Shown here: in pieces, positions 11,147 through 37,574 of the stretch
Numbering within the stretch: position 1 is the first letter of the stretch
Layout: every line of letters starts with the position of its first letter
Notes under the pieces: model-generated
Told to the model about the DNA's origin: nothing
The model's database searches: none
Seen by the model: only the letters and a program-made list of their open reading frames with translations
Made by a program: the position numbers and the translations under genes
Assembly: GCA_030248295.1 (NCBI GenBank)
Contig: JASANH010001452.1
Location: forward strand, 1-64,000
Source: Mesodorylaimus sp. YZB2_4
Lineage: Eukaryota > Nematoda > Enoplea > Dorylaimida > Dorylaimidae
Reading direction: 5' to 3'
DNA length: 64,000 nucleotides

Positions 11147-11243
11147 GTGGTTGTGGAAGAATTCAAAGACGTACAGTACACGGCGGACCTTTGCAGGGAT
11201 GCACTTCTTGCGGGCAATACTGCAGTTTATAAACCTAGCGTTC
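11147..11243 (-). pseudogene. Inverted fragment of a vWA/TSR-like gene
   Basis: The minus strand reads as the family's C-terminal Cys motif. It runs from a TATAA..CTGCAGTATTGCCCG segment (YKYCP in the paralogues) through a CCTGCAAAGGTCCGCC segment (PCKGPPC) to the start of the Thr-rich stalk. It lies just beyond repeat E, which replaced exactly this part of copy 2. An inversion at this locus is the likely origin. No open frame remains. Confidence 0.7.
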
Positions 11244-11244
11244 A

Positions 11245-11617
11245 ACAAAATCAGTTAGGGCCAGGCAGGGGCTTTCCTACTTTCACCATGTTTGGTACAC
11301 ATTACAGGAAATTCACCAGGTCGTAGCCTGAGATCACTCAGTTGAAACACAAGCATGATGTTTTCAGGCATGTGCTTCAATCTCTACCCGAGCAAATAAT
11401 GTTTAAATGTGTTTGAATATCCCACCGGAATGCAATCCTCAGTTCTTTGAAGGCAGTGTGAAGCAGGGGTGCACTGCGCAGAAAAATCTGAAGCCCTTCA
11501 TTTTGCTGTGCTCGCTGCTGGTGAGTGGTCGTGCGCGCGCTCTTTAGTGAAGCACTTCGTCCAATCAACCCATCAACTGCTCTCAAGTCTCAACTTTCAT
11601 TCAAGATCTGAAGGAAG
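11245..11617 (+). promoter_or_regulatory. Conserved 5' flank of the vWA/TSR-like family (copy 3)
   Basis: Counterpart of the 8445-8819 block, with the same order of conserved words, ending at the start codon of an intact gene. The GTGAGTGGTCGTGCGCGCGC part is the best kept. Probable promoter and 5' UTR. Confidence 0.55.
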
Positions 11618-13141
11618 ATGCAAATTCGCTTCTGGCTGATTCTGCTCTTGCGCATCAGTTCGTCTCGAATCATTGATGCTGTCAAGCAAATGGCCGACGT
11701 GGGCATCGTGATCGATCAAACGACCATGTTCGCACATTCCCAACGCTCTCTAGGGTATGTAGCTTTGGATGAGCGATACAAAACTGTGGATATGATCGTG
11801 AAAGCTCTGCAAAACATCAGCCTCGATACGAAAATAGCTGTGATGGTGTTCACGAACATGCAGGATCGATTCGAGACAATGTTCGAGTTTCGTTCTCCAA
11901 GCGACGCGGAATTCACCTCAACGTTGAGAGAACGACTCCTAAAAATGGAGAGATTGATACCAAAGCCTTCCCTCGACTTCCTGCGGCACCAGGCTCCCAT
12001 CTTCGAATCGCTGAGTTCGAATCGTGCCAATGCCCCTGATCTCGTCATATGGATCTCCGTGTGTTTTGAGTTTTATTTCACAAACGTCACCGATTCATGG
12101 CACAAAATGTTCGATCAAGTGGCTGAGCAAGTCGACATTTGGTTGCATACCGGCTATAGTATGGATCCATTTCCCGGCGAGTTGTCGAGCACTGGCTGGG
12201 TAACTTTCATGCGCAGAAAATCGACGAAGGAAAAAAGTGGTCGACTCTCTGATCAAGTCCGATTTGGGGGCAAACAGACGAGTGAGAAAGACGCTTTGTA
12301 TGACATGATCGAGAAAAGCATCGTCGAACTTTTCGACTCGTGCGAGTTAGAGGTGAAATGGACCGACTGCCAATTCAGCAGCGAGCTGGAATGCGTGCAT
12401 TTTGTCAACTACACAATTCAGAGATCACAACCAGGATTCGAAAAGTTCTGCATTAACGGATCCCAAATCAAATTCGAGTGCAAGCATGGAAGCAATCACT
12501 GCAAAGAGAAGTGCGACGAGGCAAAGAAAAACGACCCGGAGCGGATTCCATGCAATGCCACGTGCGGTGGTAAAGGAGTCGAAATGAATGGAACCATCCG
12601 ATCAAAAATTTACCCTGACTACAAGTACTGCCCGTACGATGTGCGTCCTTGCACAGGTCCGCCGTGTACGTCTTCGACTTCAACGACCACCTCGACCACA
12701 AGCAAATCTACTCGACACAGCAAGGCGTCCCACGTCGAGCCATCTCCGACAAGCAAGACAACGCAGCATCTGACTCCTGGCACAGTGAAGACTACTCCGT
12801 CAAAACGACAAACGGTCACTGTGGATGGGATTCTGGCGCCGTTGCCGAACACGGAGTCGAAGCGGACCATGGAGCCGTGGATGATTGCCGTCATCAGTCT
12901 GGGATCGCTTGCCATTTGTCTGGGATCGCTGGCTGTGCTGGCCGTCATAGTCTTCATCATCGGCTTTATCATCAACGCCAGGATGCAAAAGCGTGCTGAA
13001 GATCCCGTGCGAAAACACGTGCATCATGGTACTCCACAACGAAATCGTCCAGCGCCGCGTGACTCAGCGCCGCACTATGGCAGCTCGATAGGACGGGGTG
13101 ACCCTGGGTCGAGCAGGCCACCCGCCAGCAAGCCACCTTAA
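11618..13141 (+). CDS. vWA/TSR-like type I membrane protein, intact copy 3
   Basis: A single open frame of 507 residues with no intron. Residues 1-20 are a signal peptide (FWLILLLRISSS). About 26-205 is a vWA-like domain: the first strand is ADVGIVIDQTTMF, so the metal-site motif is DxTxM rather than the classic DxSxS, and a later core strand is PDLVIWIS. About 240-350 is Cys-rich and ends in a thrombospondin-1-like module with PCNATCGGKGV, YKYCP and PCTGPPC. About 350-415 is a Thr/Ser/Lys stalk, likely O-glycosylated. About 427-455 is one membrane helix. The tail is short, basic and rich in Pro, His and Arg. Several NxT/NxS sites occur in the ectodomain. The tail is shorter than in copy 4 because TAA comes earlier. 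The architecture predicts an adhesion or recognition receptor at the cell surface; the ligand is unknown. Both flanks resemble those of copy 4, so the duplicated unit exceeds the gene itself. Confidence 0.85.
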   Translation: MQIRFWLILLLRISSSRIIDAVKQMADVGIVIDQTTMFAHSQRSLGYVALDERYKTVDMIVKALQNISLDTKIAVMVFTNMQDRFETMFEFRSPSDAEFTSTLRERLLKMERLIPKPSLDFLRHQAPIFESLSSNRANAPDLVIWISVCFEFYFTNVTDSWHKMFDQVAEQVDIWLHTGYSMDPFPGELSSTGWVTFMRRKSTKEKSGRLSDQVRFGGKQTSEKDALYDMIEKSIVELFDSCELEVKWTDCQFSSELECVHFVNYTIQRSQPGFEKFCINGSQIKFECKHGSNHCKEKCDEAKKNDPERIPCNATCGGKGVEMNGTIRSKIYPDYKYCPYDVRPCTGPPCTSSTSTTTSTTSKSTRHSKASHVEPSPTSKTTQHLTPGTVKTTPSKRQTVTVDGILAPLPNTESKRTMEPWMIAVISLGSLAICLGSLAVLAVIVFIIGFIINARMQKRAEDPVRKHVHHGTPQRNRPAPRDSAPHYGSSIGRGDPGSSRPPASKPP

Positions 13142-13485
13142 AGAGCTATCGACCAGTCGACCCCGGACTCGCTGCTGAACTGCAAGGATGATGATCAGGT
13201 GATTTGATGCAGCGCGCTCAGTGCTAGAATGTGTGACGCTAACAAATGTGAGGATTTGAGTATGATCATAAACCGGCTTTCATTGGTGTCGTTGCCTAGT
13301 TTCATGTCATCCTTTGCCCAAGGTCCAGATGTTATCTGGGACAGCAGCTGATGACGGAGATATTGCTGGTTGTAGAGGGAAAGCAACAATCCTGAAACAG
13401 TTGGAAGGATGAGAATCACTGTGGTAAAAAATTGCGTTATCACCTGCCAAACAATTTCAGATTAAACCTGGGAGAAAAGTCGCAA

Positions 13486-13896
13486 AAATGATATCGCAAA
13501 AATAGTGAGTGCTAAAGGTTTTTGAGCACAAATGAGGAAGTGACGTCGACATTTCGCTTCATTCCCTAAAATGGGCAAATCAGTTTAAATTTGGCGCATT
13601 TGTTGTGATGTTCAGGTACGACGAGGGGTTTCACGTACAGAATGGATTTGTGTGGCAGCCTTTTGTTGTATCGATCGATATCTCGGTCGGCCTTGGAATG
13701 ATCTTTATTCCACTCTTTATGCTTTTCTCGGTCTCGCGCCAGCGCGCACCTTATTGCAATGCTGGCGGAAGAATACCTGCGAGGCGCAAAATTCAAACTG
13801 ATTTGCCCATTTTGGGGAATGAAGCGAAATGTCGACTTCACTTCCTCATTTGTGCTTAAAAACCTTTAGCACTCACTATTTTTGCGATATCATTTC
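13486..13896. mobile_element. MITE with about 110-bp terminal inverted repeats
   Basis: The left arm 13486-13600 (ATGATATCGCAAAAATAGTG...) and right arm 13786-13896 are about 95% complementary by eye, with a 185-bp centre. Reading frames on both strands inside it are artefacts of the inverted repeats. The target duplication is not clear. Confidence 0.8.
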
Positions 13897-14626
13897 AAGA
13901 AGAGGCCTTGGAAGCCCATTTTTTTGAATTTCAGCTTGATGGTCGACCCGTCGGAGCATGCTGAACCGGTTTTATGGGCGTTCAGGGAGCCTTAGATTAC
14001 TTAAGTATATAGCCATGCATGAGATCGCACGCAGATCTGCTGTATCCTTGTTTCGTTGTTATAAGCAGCCGAAGCGGGAATTTCGAATTCGAAGCTTCGG
14101 GCGCCCGCTGAAAAGATATATTATCTTTCACTAACTTGCTTAGACCGGGCTATTTAGGAAGACACAGCTGCAGGGGCGTTTTCTATGGACGCAAACAAAG
14201 CTATGAAGTTCTGACCGCGATTTGTACAGAACCCTCCCATCCGCTGTTCTCTCTAAACAGTGTGTTGTTTTCTCTGCAGGTTTTCAACAGGTTGTCGAGA
14301 TGTAGGCTGCTGACACATTTTCAGTGAGATAGGTACCTCCTGTATCTCTGACATAAGAAAGTCGTCTTTCGATATTTCTACTGCGAACAAGGCATGCACT
14401 TTGCTTGTGTCCCCAGCATTCTTCGCGGAAGATCGAACTCTTGGCTGGGGACGTCACCTCTTGCGATTAATGTTTCAGCGGCTGGAATTGTCGTGAAGGT
14501 TTTATCATTTCCTTATAAATTTTTTGTAAGTCGGGCCTCGTACCGCCTAAATTCTCCCGAAGGACTCTTAACCAGTTTTGCCTATAGCCAGCTAGCAGTC
14601 ATGTTACCCAGCAGCAGCCAGGAGAA

Positions 14627-14950
14627 GGCCGCGGTGGTGCAGCGGTTCAGCATTTGTCTCTCCGTATTTCTTTGTAGCGAGTGGCTGGACTCGTCCCGGG
14701 TTCGATCCCCGGTGATGGAGGTCGGTTTGCAAACCATAACCCTGCTGACTTTGCACGCCAGGCCGTGGGTGACTCACCCGGTACCGCCGAGGTGCTCCGA
14801 GTGGAGAAACGGAAGCCAAACGAGGAGACAGTCTCGGTTGTTGAACACCGACTGGGTTGAAAGCCCACCCGGCATCGTCCGAGGATGTCGGCGTCTAGTC
14901 GGTAATGCCCTCGCGCGGAGGTGGTCTACGGGGACAAGCCTGCGCGCGTT
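14627..14950 (+). repeat. tRNA-derived SINE family B, copy 1
   Basis: The head looks tRNA-like: A-box-like GGTGGTGCAGCGGTTC and B box GGGTTCGATCCC, spaced as in a tRNA with a long variable part. A conserved body follows (TTGCACGCCAGGCCGTGGG, GACTCACCCG). Copies lie in reverse at 28500-28737 and 63275-63657. A detached piece of its 3' end (GACTGCTGGCCGG) is at about 15250-15300. Confidence 0.75.
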
Positions 14951-15731
14951 ATCGCTGGTAGAGCGTGCGCCTACTATTAGTGACGCCTCGAGAGTTCAAC
15001 TCTTACTAGGGGCGTAATTGTTCTAGCTTTTCCTCCTCCTACTGTGCTCGAACATGTGGTCATTTTCTGGTCAACCTGGGGCAACTGGGAAAAACCATCA
15101 GCATCAAAATTCATCCCTGCTTGTGTACTGCTTTCATGCAAAGTTTTGTTTTGATTTGCGAGAGACAGTCGGGAATGCTCCCTCGTTAGTAAAAAGACGC
15201 AGTGGAATGCAAGTGTGTGTGCTGGTCCCATAGGCTGGTTGAAAAAACTTGACTGCTGGCCGGCTAGAGGCGAAAACGGGCTCCGGCCCGCAAGAATATG
15301 AAGAAAAAACAGTCAGTAGACTTGCCTTGCTCCTGTCGCAATTCATTTTCATCAATTGACTCTATTTTATCTGCCGCCACCTAGGTTCCTTGCTAAACTA
15401 TGAATCCTGTTCTATCCTGTAAAACTTAAGCCTAGTTTCAACATTAGTTATTAACTCAGCCAACGTGGCAAATTATGAGTGTGCGCCATTCTTCGCAAAA
15501 ACCGGACTATATGTGCGAAATTTGCTACCAAATCACATAACGCTAATCTACTTCCCCGAAACCATGCAATCATGCGATGTGTGCAAGACCAAAACTATTT
15601 TGTAGCGAAATACCAAAAAGTAGTCAAACTAGGCATTTCAAAAACCAAACCCAGCAGACTAACGATGTACCCAATCGACAAAAAGCCAAGGGGATGACTG
15701 TTCTTTGCACTAGACTGACTGACTGACTGTT

Positions 15732-30897
<15,166 letters not shown>

Positions 30898-30946
30898 TGA
30901 AACGCTTTGTACGAATTAAGAATTTTCAAACCTGAACCAAGAAATC

Positions 30947-31060
30947 AGGGGAGGGTTCAACTTGCGCCTCAGCAACAAAATGATTGTCAAATATGTGTTC
31001 CTCAGCCCTCGGGTGCGCTGTATAGTGTTTGGCTAAGGATAAAATATGACATGACATAAG
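30947..31060 (+). repeat. SINE family A, 3' part
   Basis: B-box-like GGGAGGGTTC, then TGTTCCTCAGCCCTCGGG and the tail GTTTGGCTAAGGATAAAATA. The head is missing. Confidence 0.7.
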
Positions 31061-31642
31061 TCCTCTCGCCACGCATTTCTACCGGACTACTGCTCCAGGT
31101 TATAAAAAGTAGAAAAAGGGAGCAAAATTCGATGTTTCTGATTAGAATACTCAACAAATCGGACATTCGTTTTCCGTATCTCAGATTTTGTACCAGCAAA
31201 TGCATCTTTTATCTGTAATACATACGGTAACATTTGACTCCCATTCAACACAGCGCACACAAACCGAAGCCCGACACCCCTTTTTAACACTTGAAACGCT
31301 GTATAGGCGTTTTTTCTCAAAATTTCCAGCGATGACCCCTGCTCACCTCAGCGAGAGAGCTGTGCAGAATTCCACGCTCTGCAAACTAGACCGAAATTCT
31401 CCTTCAATTTTCGGCTTTTCCGTCAATTGAAAAATCGAGAAAAAGTGAAAAGCTAAAGTAGATCCGCGCTGAGCTCTGATTTGTTTCTCAGGTTCCCCTT
31501 TATTAGTGACGTCAAATGAAAAGATGAAAACTTTTTCTGGCGCAGCACTAAACGTTCCACATGCCCGCACCTCTTGTGTGACTGCATCACAGCATATGGG
31601 TTTTTTAGTAGTGTCAAACGGTTGCGGAGCCCGGCTGCTCTG

Positions 31643-31821
31643 GTCGTGGCCTAGCGGGTTAAGGCGTCTGCCTCTCACGCTGGGTGCGCAATTATAGGAG
31701 AGGGTTCGACTCCCGCCTGGGTGAACAACGCCAACGAACAAATGACAGCCATGTGTTCGTCGGCCCTCGAATGCCCTGAGTAGTGATTGGCTATGAATAA
31801 AGTATGAAATGATATGACAAG
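31643..31821 (+). repeat. SINE family A, fullest copy
   Basis: Head GTCGTGGCCTAGCGGGTTAA, B box GGGTTCGACTCCCG, body GTTCGTCGGCCCTCGAATGC and tail TTGGCTATGAATAAAG. About 180 bp. Confidence 0.82.
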
Positions 31822-31856
31822 TAAAGCTCCGACTCGCTTCACACTATGCACAAGCT

Positions 31857-32312
31857 GCTGCACAAAAGTGAAGTACTGTTCCAATGACCTGGGTTTTTCA
31901 CTGTCTGACCTGACCGACCCCTCAAAAACTTTCTGACCTGACCTTGATCTTGAACGAGCCAATAAACCTTTCTGACCTGCCTGAGTTGTAAATTTTCTGG
32001 CTTTGACATTGATCAGACAAAAAATTTTGCTTATAATCGGCACCAGCAACAAAGCATCTCTGTGTTTGCAATTTTACCAAAAAATTTTTCTTCAGCTAAC
32101 AATTTCCTAGCACTACGCGAAATTTAACGCGCAGCCCAAGAAAGTGAATTTTTATCAAGCTCAAAAAGATATGCAAAGCTGTTTTCACTGCTTTTGGAAA
32201 ACTAGAGAAGCTGACTTCCATTGAAAATCAAAGATAAATCTCATTCGTTATACGTCGATTCCTGCTCAAACTGCCTGCTGCATGATCGATTTCTTTCCGC
32301 CGTAATCCAAGA
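31857..32312 (-). repeat. Dispersed repeat family E, copy 2
   Basis: Reverse-oriented match of 10604-11092, with the same GTCAGGTCAGAAAG-type motif array and the GGATTACGGCGGAAAGAAAT end. Confidence 0.75.
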
Positions 32313-35300
32313 AAAAGCGCCTGGCTGGAATTGGCTGGTAAGCCAGAATACCTCGCTCGAATGACACCAAGTTTGGATATGAACGAGTGGGAAGAGATAG
32401 GGATGGCTAGGCCACGGATGGATGGCACTCGCAAGCACAACTTAGGCTGGCACACAGTAGTCTATGCAGCTGGGCTGGTAGGGGACTGGACGAGTAAGAC
32501 AACTGCAATAGCACCAGACTCACAATCAGCAGGGGCCAGTTTCAGAGTACGAATTGAGGGCACTATTAGACAGCAAGTTGGGACAACGCTGAGACAGTTT
32601 AGGACGTGTCACAATAGCTGTCCAAGGGGTGCCTTATCCGTAGATTCAGGCACGTCCTAAGACAGGTCTCATCTTGTTTCATAATTTAGAAGGATGACTA
32701 AGACATTTTAGAAGACCACAAAATTTAACGCGGTAAGTACATCCTGTCCGTGTTAGCTGGGCACCCATTACTGGTCAAAGTTTGCTGTGCGATTGTATCT
32801 CAATAACTTCACTGCGTCACGAGGACGCCTTGGCTAAGGCAGGCTGGTCCACATTATATGAGCTTTGTAAACGTGCCAAATTTGGTTTATTTTATAAGGT
32901 TTACCATGGGTTTAACGATTTGGGGATCCTCGTTTTCTGACAAAATATCTGACCGCCATGTGAGTAGGCGACTGCGTGAACCACATCATTTGTTTTTTCC
33001 AAGTCATAATTTGAAGTCCACAGAGTTTTGTGTTTTCTGCGACTGCTTTACGGGATTCTTTCCTATGGGTTCATGCTTGCTAGTGACTCTAACACGCGTG
33101 CAAGTTTTAATTAATACTGTGTCCCCCTCCCCTGTCAAGTGCATGAATTTGCTTGGGTAAAGAACGAGTAAAATGATGATAATGGCATTTTGTCGTCCCT
33201 TTTTGGCCTTAATGGTTAAAAAGACCGACAGAATTTTAGTTCAGCTGAAAAAGCACCATTGTTACGGCTCGAGACAGATAACGCAAAATGCCACGATCTC
33301 AAGACGCCCAAAAATTTGCTCTAGAAAGCAGGTGATCAACTGGCATGAGGAAATTTGAGTGCGCCACCAAATTCGATTTTTGAACTTCTTCGTAGAAAGA
33401 TCAGCTCAAAATTGCCATAGATCAAGAGACATTGCCCCGCGCCTGACAGCGCTACTAGGAAAAAGACATCAGAAAATGTCTTAGGACATGGACGAGGTCG
33501 TCCTAAACTTGAGACAGCCTGGTGTCCTTGGGTGGGACACCAAGCTGATTGTCAAATGTCTTAGGACTGTCCTAGAATTTAGGGCATGCCTCGAGATTCA
33601 GATCTGTAAAACTGCCCCCGGATCCGCATGCAGGAAGGCGCGAGCTTGGAATGTTTTTCACCAGTATTTCACCAAATTTACTTTCTATCGCTGACAGAAT
33701 ACTCTGACCGGGTGCAAGAAATTCTGACCTTACTCTGACCTTGAACAACCCTTCAAAAAATTTTCTGACCTGACCCTGACCTTGACCAAGGTCGGTCAAT
33801 CAGGATTTTGACAGAATTATGACCTTAACCTGGAAGGTCACTAAAATGAAGTAGAGTTCGGACAGAAGCAGAGGCTTCTCTGAAAGCCCAGAAGTTAGAA
33901 ACTGAGAATCTTAGCCCTTGCAAATCGTAAATCATACCCAAAATTTTCCACCAACTTCGCCACACAGCCAATTTTCCATTGCTTTTTTACCAAGTTGAAT
34001 GTTTCCTCAATTTGAATTCTGACAAAGACAAACTGCCACTTTGATTTGAAACAGATTACGTATCTCGACTTTGTCAGAAATTAAACAAACTTATCAGAAA
34101 ATAGTCAGCTGGCACATATGAAGTGTACTCCGACAAATGGACCTGAAGGCATAATTTTGGGATGACAAGCTCAGTTCATTGAGTTCGGGGCAGTTTTCTC
34201 GTGCCTATTGGAAATATACTTCAGGCACAGGCGCGACTTAGGCACGTAACTCGGCTAGTAAAAAATTTTCCGCTCTTATCTAAGCGTATCTCGCAATCTC
34301 TTCATAAAAGCGTGAAAAAACTTCAAGTTTTCAAGCAAAAATATATAAAAATGACTTATTATTATTTGCTTTGCGAGTTTTTGGGCCTCCTTTTTTGCCT
34401 CAGATACTTCAGACATAAAGGATTAGTCGAGGCACAAAAAGCATGCATCCTTTAGACTGGAGTCGCAAAGCTGGGCTGATCGTGAGCTTTTTTATTTAGT
34501 TTTCTTATTATCAGGCAAAAATCATTCAATATTTGCTTACAAGCAGCCACAGCCGAATAATCCGGTCATGTCTTCATGCACTGCGCGAGCCAATCCCATC
34601 TCTTTTTTCGAAGAAGACACTTTTTTGTTTGCAGTCGACTCTCATTCAGTACAAATGGCACGTTGCCACTCGGGCATGTAAACTACAATGATATGCACAG
34701 CTCAGCTGAATCATCTGGATTAATCAGGGATCCACTTGAATTCATAATCCACAGGTAGAATGGAATTTTCTGCGGTCACAAACTTGGGCCCTCGAAGCAA
34801 TGAAATCTGTGATGGGATTGGAAAAATAGCGGATCAGTGCCAGGGAAATGCCCATGTCCACTCCGCCCCCTTGATGGTTTATCTGGAAAGAAGTCTTTTA
34901 GTGATGCAGCTCTGGAAACTGCCGATCGTGAGTTATTTGATCGAAAGCGGGGCGATGATTGGTCAGGGGGTGAAGGCCAGGCCTGACATTGGGTCCTAAA
35001 GCCCGACCCATTTTTTTGGGTTTTTGGGTTGGGTTTGGTTGAGTTTTCAGACCGAAGAAACCCCTTTTCCACTCAGGGTTACTTGGACTTACTCTTTAGT
35101 GTGAGCATGTGGTTGATCAGCATAACATTATGCAGAAGTCAGGCGCACAATTCAATTCAAGAGATCATTGCCGTAATCGAAGACCGACTGCGCCGCAAGT
35201 GCTCAGTGTCCCCCCTGTTATAGTCGAATTAGACATGTCAGTCTGAGTGTGACGGATCTGAAAAATGATCTGTCAGCAGATGATATCGAGCTCTGCCCCC

Positions 35301-36430
35301 TAGTCACCAAAAAGGCTGATTGTTATCTTCCTTTTGAAGCTTTCCTGAAGGTTACCTTCAAATATGTCCTTGTAGCTTATTGCATTGAAGGGTGGGGGCT
35401 CGAATTTCGCCCTGGTAAAAATGATTGTCAACAATGTGTTCCTTATCCCTCGAGAGCGGTGTATAGTGCTTGGCTATGGATAAAATGCGACACGACAGAA
35501 ACCTGACAAGTATCTTGCTCATATCTCAGCGACCATTCCCTTTCGAGCTGCGAGTTTCAAATAACATGACCCCAGCTGAGGGACTACTTTCACGAATATT
35601 GCTCCATGGTGCTTGGCTATGGATCAAGTATGATGTAACGTGACCAAGGAACTTACTACCACATCTTATAAGCCCTGTTTCTCTGAGATGTTGGCTTTAT
35701 ACTCACCTGTCAAAGCACGAAAATGGGTAAAGTTCCATTAAAATGGCAAAACCAACGAAACGGCCCTGCGAGGCCAACGACACTCGTTCTGACTAGTAGA
35801 AAATTATGCTTATATTATGCACAGGTTACAATTTATGCTGTTTTTGAAAACTTCAGAGGTTATGAACCAAGATTGCTTATAGTTCTTGTTAATATTTTTC
35901 TTCCATCAGTTTTTTCCGATGCAATCATAAATTATGGCAGGCACAACAAAAACCTATAGTTCTCCTAAAACTATTTGATACAAAAACAAGTCAACTAATA
36001 TCAAACCTGTACACGTCAATAATCTATGCCACTCATCGACGCGGTCAGCTTAGACTTTACAAATATTCCTGTAAATTGACACGGCGGCAAAATGTGCTTA
36101 GTTCTATTTATCAAGAGGCAGAGTCGCCTCAACAGCGATTGCCACAAGTCAACCACCTTCCCTGCATAATCTTTTCTGGCGTGCCAGATACATCTACATA
36201 TGCTCTGCTTGTATGATCAAATTCACGACTGCAAACACCTTGCCCTCATCCTGCAGGCTGATATAAAGATTCGGAAATTTCGAGGTTTTTAAAGGAGCAT
36301 GAGTCAATGGAGGACTTGTAACTTTGTAAGACCTGGGCCAGATGTAATTCGTCAAGTCAAATGACCGCGAGCAAAAGACTGCTCATCGTAATTGAATACC
36401 ACATTTTTGAAAAATGCTCAAGAATTCAGT
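32313..36430. other. Intergenic, repeats only
   Basis: No gene recognised. It holds a partial family E motif array at 33690-33800 (minus orientation), a SINE A copy at 35390-35510 and a short echo of its tail at 35605-35640. GTCCTAAGACA words lie in opposite orientations near 32590-32670 and 33475-33590 and may mark a degraded element. Confidence 0.45.
35390..35510 (+). repeat. SINE family A, truncated copy
   Basis: Starts at a degenerate B box (GGGGGCTCGAATTTCGCCC) and continues into the family body and tail (GTGCTTGGCTATGGATAAAA). Confidence 0.7.
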
Positions 36431-36439
36431 ACTTATCGG

Positions 36440-36805
36440 AGGAATTAATCGATGTTATCGATATATATTATTATCGGTATTCTCGATATTATCGATATGT
36501 AGTATTATTGATATCGATATATATATTATCGATATTATCGATTTATATTATAATCGACATACATTATTATCGATGTTATCGATATACATTATTATCAATA
36601 TTATCGATATGCACAATTATCGATATATATTGCTATCAATATTATCGATATATATTATCATTGATATTATCGATATACATTATTATCGATATTATCGATA
36701 TACATTATTATCGATATATATTGTTATCAATATTATCGATATATATTATTATCGATATTACCGATATATATTATCATCGATATTATCGATATATATTTTA
36801 TTGCA
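36440..36805. repeat. Palindromic ATCGAT satellite
   Basis: About 365 bp of a 24-bp-like unit built from ATTATCGATAT and ATATTATTATCGAT. Nearly every unit contains the self-complementary ATCGAT. The Tyr/Ile-rich open frames across it (36361-36831) are products of the repeat, not genes. Confidence 0.9.
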
Positions 36806-36929
36806 TGCGATTTCAGGAAGATGAAATCTGAGGGGCTTGGAAAAAATTACACGAAAACAAAACGAAAAAAAAAAATTATAGCGTCCACCTCTTTTCCTCT
36901 TTTGTTTTTTGTCTTTCATTGATGCTGCT

Positions 36930-37560
36930 GATCATAAGTTATTCCATCGGAAGCAGAGCAGGGAAGGGTCTTGAAGTAGCGGGGCTGGGGTACTGAGATC
37001 TTCATCACGCTCTCAAAAGCTACACAGGCCGAGGTTTCAGTAGTGTGTCCATATTTGCTTGAATCTGTTGGTCGAAGATGAATTCTTGCTCATTTTGCTG
37101 CAGTTCTAACACCTATTCATGCAAAGTGCAACAAAATTATTTTATCGCAGAATATATCCTGCATGCAGGCACTGAATTCAGGTTAATTATGGATATATCT
37201 TCTTGTATCGGATGTAAGTATGTTCTTGCATCTGATTCGTCAGAGTCTGCATGATCAATCTTTGGTCCAGGGTATGTGGATCGATAAGTTGCCACTCGCG
37301 TCGAAGCTAAAACGACATTGAGCAGCAATGAGTCAGATTGGACCGAAAGACTTACATCCAAGACGGGCATGTCGCGGCTCCACGATATACGACCGATTTC
37401 GATAAGTTTGAGATCGATTTTGTTATTGAATACTGAACCTTCTTCGACTGTGGTGAAGCCTAGGCCAAGAAAAAGGCAATGGTGGCCAGCTAAAAGACTG
37501 GATCGCGTCCCTGAACGAGAGATGAGACAAGCGGATGATGAGCTGATAAACTTCTGGCAC
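36930..37560. repeat. Duplicated 0.65-kb block, copy 1
   Basis: About 90% identical by eye to 42215-42860. Both strands have open pieces. The minus strand shows GFTTVEEGSVFNNKIDLK, then a GT-AG-like gap of about 50 bp, then STRVATYRSTYPGPKID and a stop near 37137. The plus strand has DDELINFWHLLD, which faintly recalls BEL/Pao polyproteins and leads into the retroelement-like sequence that follows. I cannot decide which strand, if either, was coding. Confidence 0.6.
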
Positions 37561-37574
37561 CTCCTGGACAGCGA

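Noticed and set aside
12619..12999. Antisense and shifted frames within the vWA/TSR-like gene
   Set aside because: Shadows of the 507-codon frame; similar shadows occur in copy 4 at 39639-40272.
13566..13859. Open frames of 84-91 codons on both strands
   Set aside because: They lie inside a MITE with 110-bp inverted repeats; the two strands mirror one another.
14394..15017. 207-codon plus-strand frame
   Set aside because: It runs through the SINE family B copy, and its sequence is SINE-derived.
32585..33600. Possible 1-kb transposon with GTCCTAAGACA-type ends
   Set aside because: The words occur in opposite orientations, but the alignment is patchy and I found no target duplication.
36361..36831. 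Tyr/Ile-rich open frames of 136-156 codons
   Set aside because: Products of the ATCGAT satellite. The composition follows the repeat and both frames shift together.
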